Below, piece after piece: positions 63,927 through 64,000 of a DNA stretch of 64,000 bases. A program made the translations under genes and the position numbers. Every line of letters starts with the position of its first letter. The stretch's first letter is position 1. Origin of the DNA: Heliopora coerulea. Taxonomy: Eukaryota; Cnidaria; Anthozoa; Scleralcyonacea; Helioporidae. The notes beneath the pieces are model-generated. The model saw only the letters and a program-made list of their open reading frames with translations, searched no databases and had not been told where the DNA came from. Where the stretch lies: contig JASJOG010000010.1 in the NCBI GenBank assembly GCA_030142905.1, positions 757,501 to 821,500 on the forward strand, given 5' to 3'.

Positions 63927-64000
63927 GTACGTAGAAGCCATTGGATGTAATCTTGAACGAAAATCGTCCTCTTGGACTAAAATAAAGTTTTTGAAATGGT

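Overview
This is metazoan DNA: AT-rich and gene-poor, with a spliced two-exon gene family, AATAAA signals, tRNA-derived SINEs, many (TA)n tracts and layer upon layer of decayed transposons. The mixture (Penelope-like elements with hammerhead ribozymes, Crypton, hAT, Tc1, many short terminal-inverted-repeat elements beginning 'GCCnrGTTyACACG', and a dispersed 'CTCTGGCTAACnCCAGAC' repeat) suggests a cnidarian, probably an anthozoan such as a stony coral. That assignment is inference.

Host genes. The only convincing intact host genes are two paralogous basic helix-loop-helix (bHLH) regulators on the + strand. bHLH-A has exons at 5645-6176 and 12388-12461 (6.2-kb intron). bHLH-B has exons at 29879-30410 and 31032-31105 (0.6-kb intron). 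Both exon 1s are 532 nt, both exon 2s are 74 nt, the intron phase is the same and both proteins are 201 residues. A third copy at about 46.64-47.37 kb is a pseudogene that has lost the bHLH domain. Its flanks match those of bHLH-B for about 3 kb, so it arose by segmental duplication.

Layout. 0-5.4 kb: intergenic, one candidate minus-strand exon near 1.9-2.1 kb. 5.4-12.5 kb: bHLH-A, with a hAT MITE and simple repeats in its intron. 12.5-25.7 kb: gene-free, with MITEs, a LINE RT fragment, a BEL/Pao fragment split by an inverted Penelope-like (PLE) insertion with a 15-bp target duplication, and a hammerhead palindrome. 25.7-29.2 kb: PLE remains. 29.7-32.7 kb: bHLH-B block. 32.7-42.7 kb: dense repeats, namely several PLEs, an intact Tc1 transposase gene with DD38E spacing, SINEs, hammerhead ribozymes and a TIR-bounded Crypton-type recombinase relic. 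43.7-46.4 kb: hAT transposase pseudogene. 46.6-50.5 kb: bHLH pseudogene block. 50.5-64 kb: MITEs, a THAP pseudogene, a pogo-like MITE, two small hammerhead-ribozyme repeats (one a dimer-like 230-nt unit, retrozyme-like) and a Crypton/DUF3504 fragment at the right edge.

The strongest unusual signal is the number and variety of hammerhead ribozymes. At least seven loci fold by hand into all three helices with the conserved core complete or one change away, plus several more decayed copies. Some sit beside PLE coding sequence and others are in small non-coding repeats lying inside (TA)n tracts. All folds were done by eye and were not computed.
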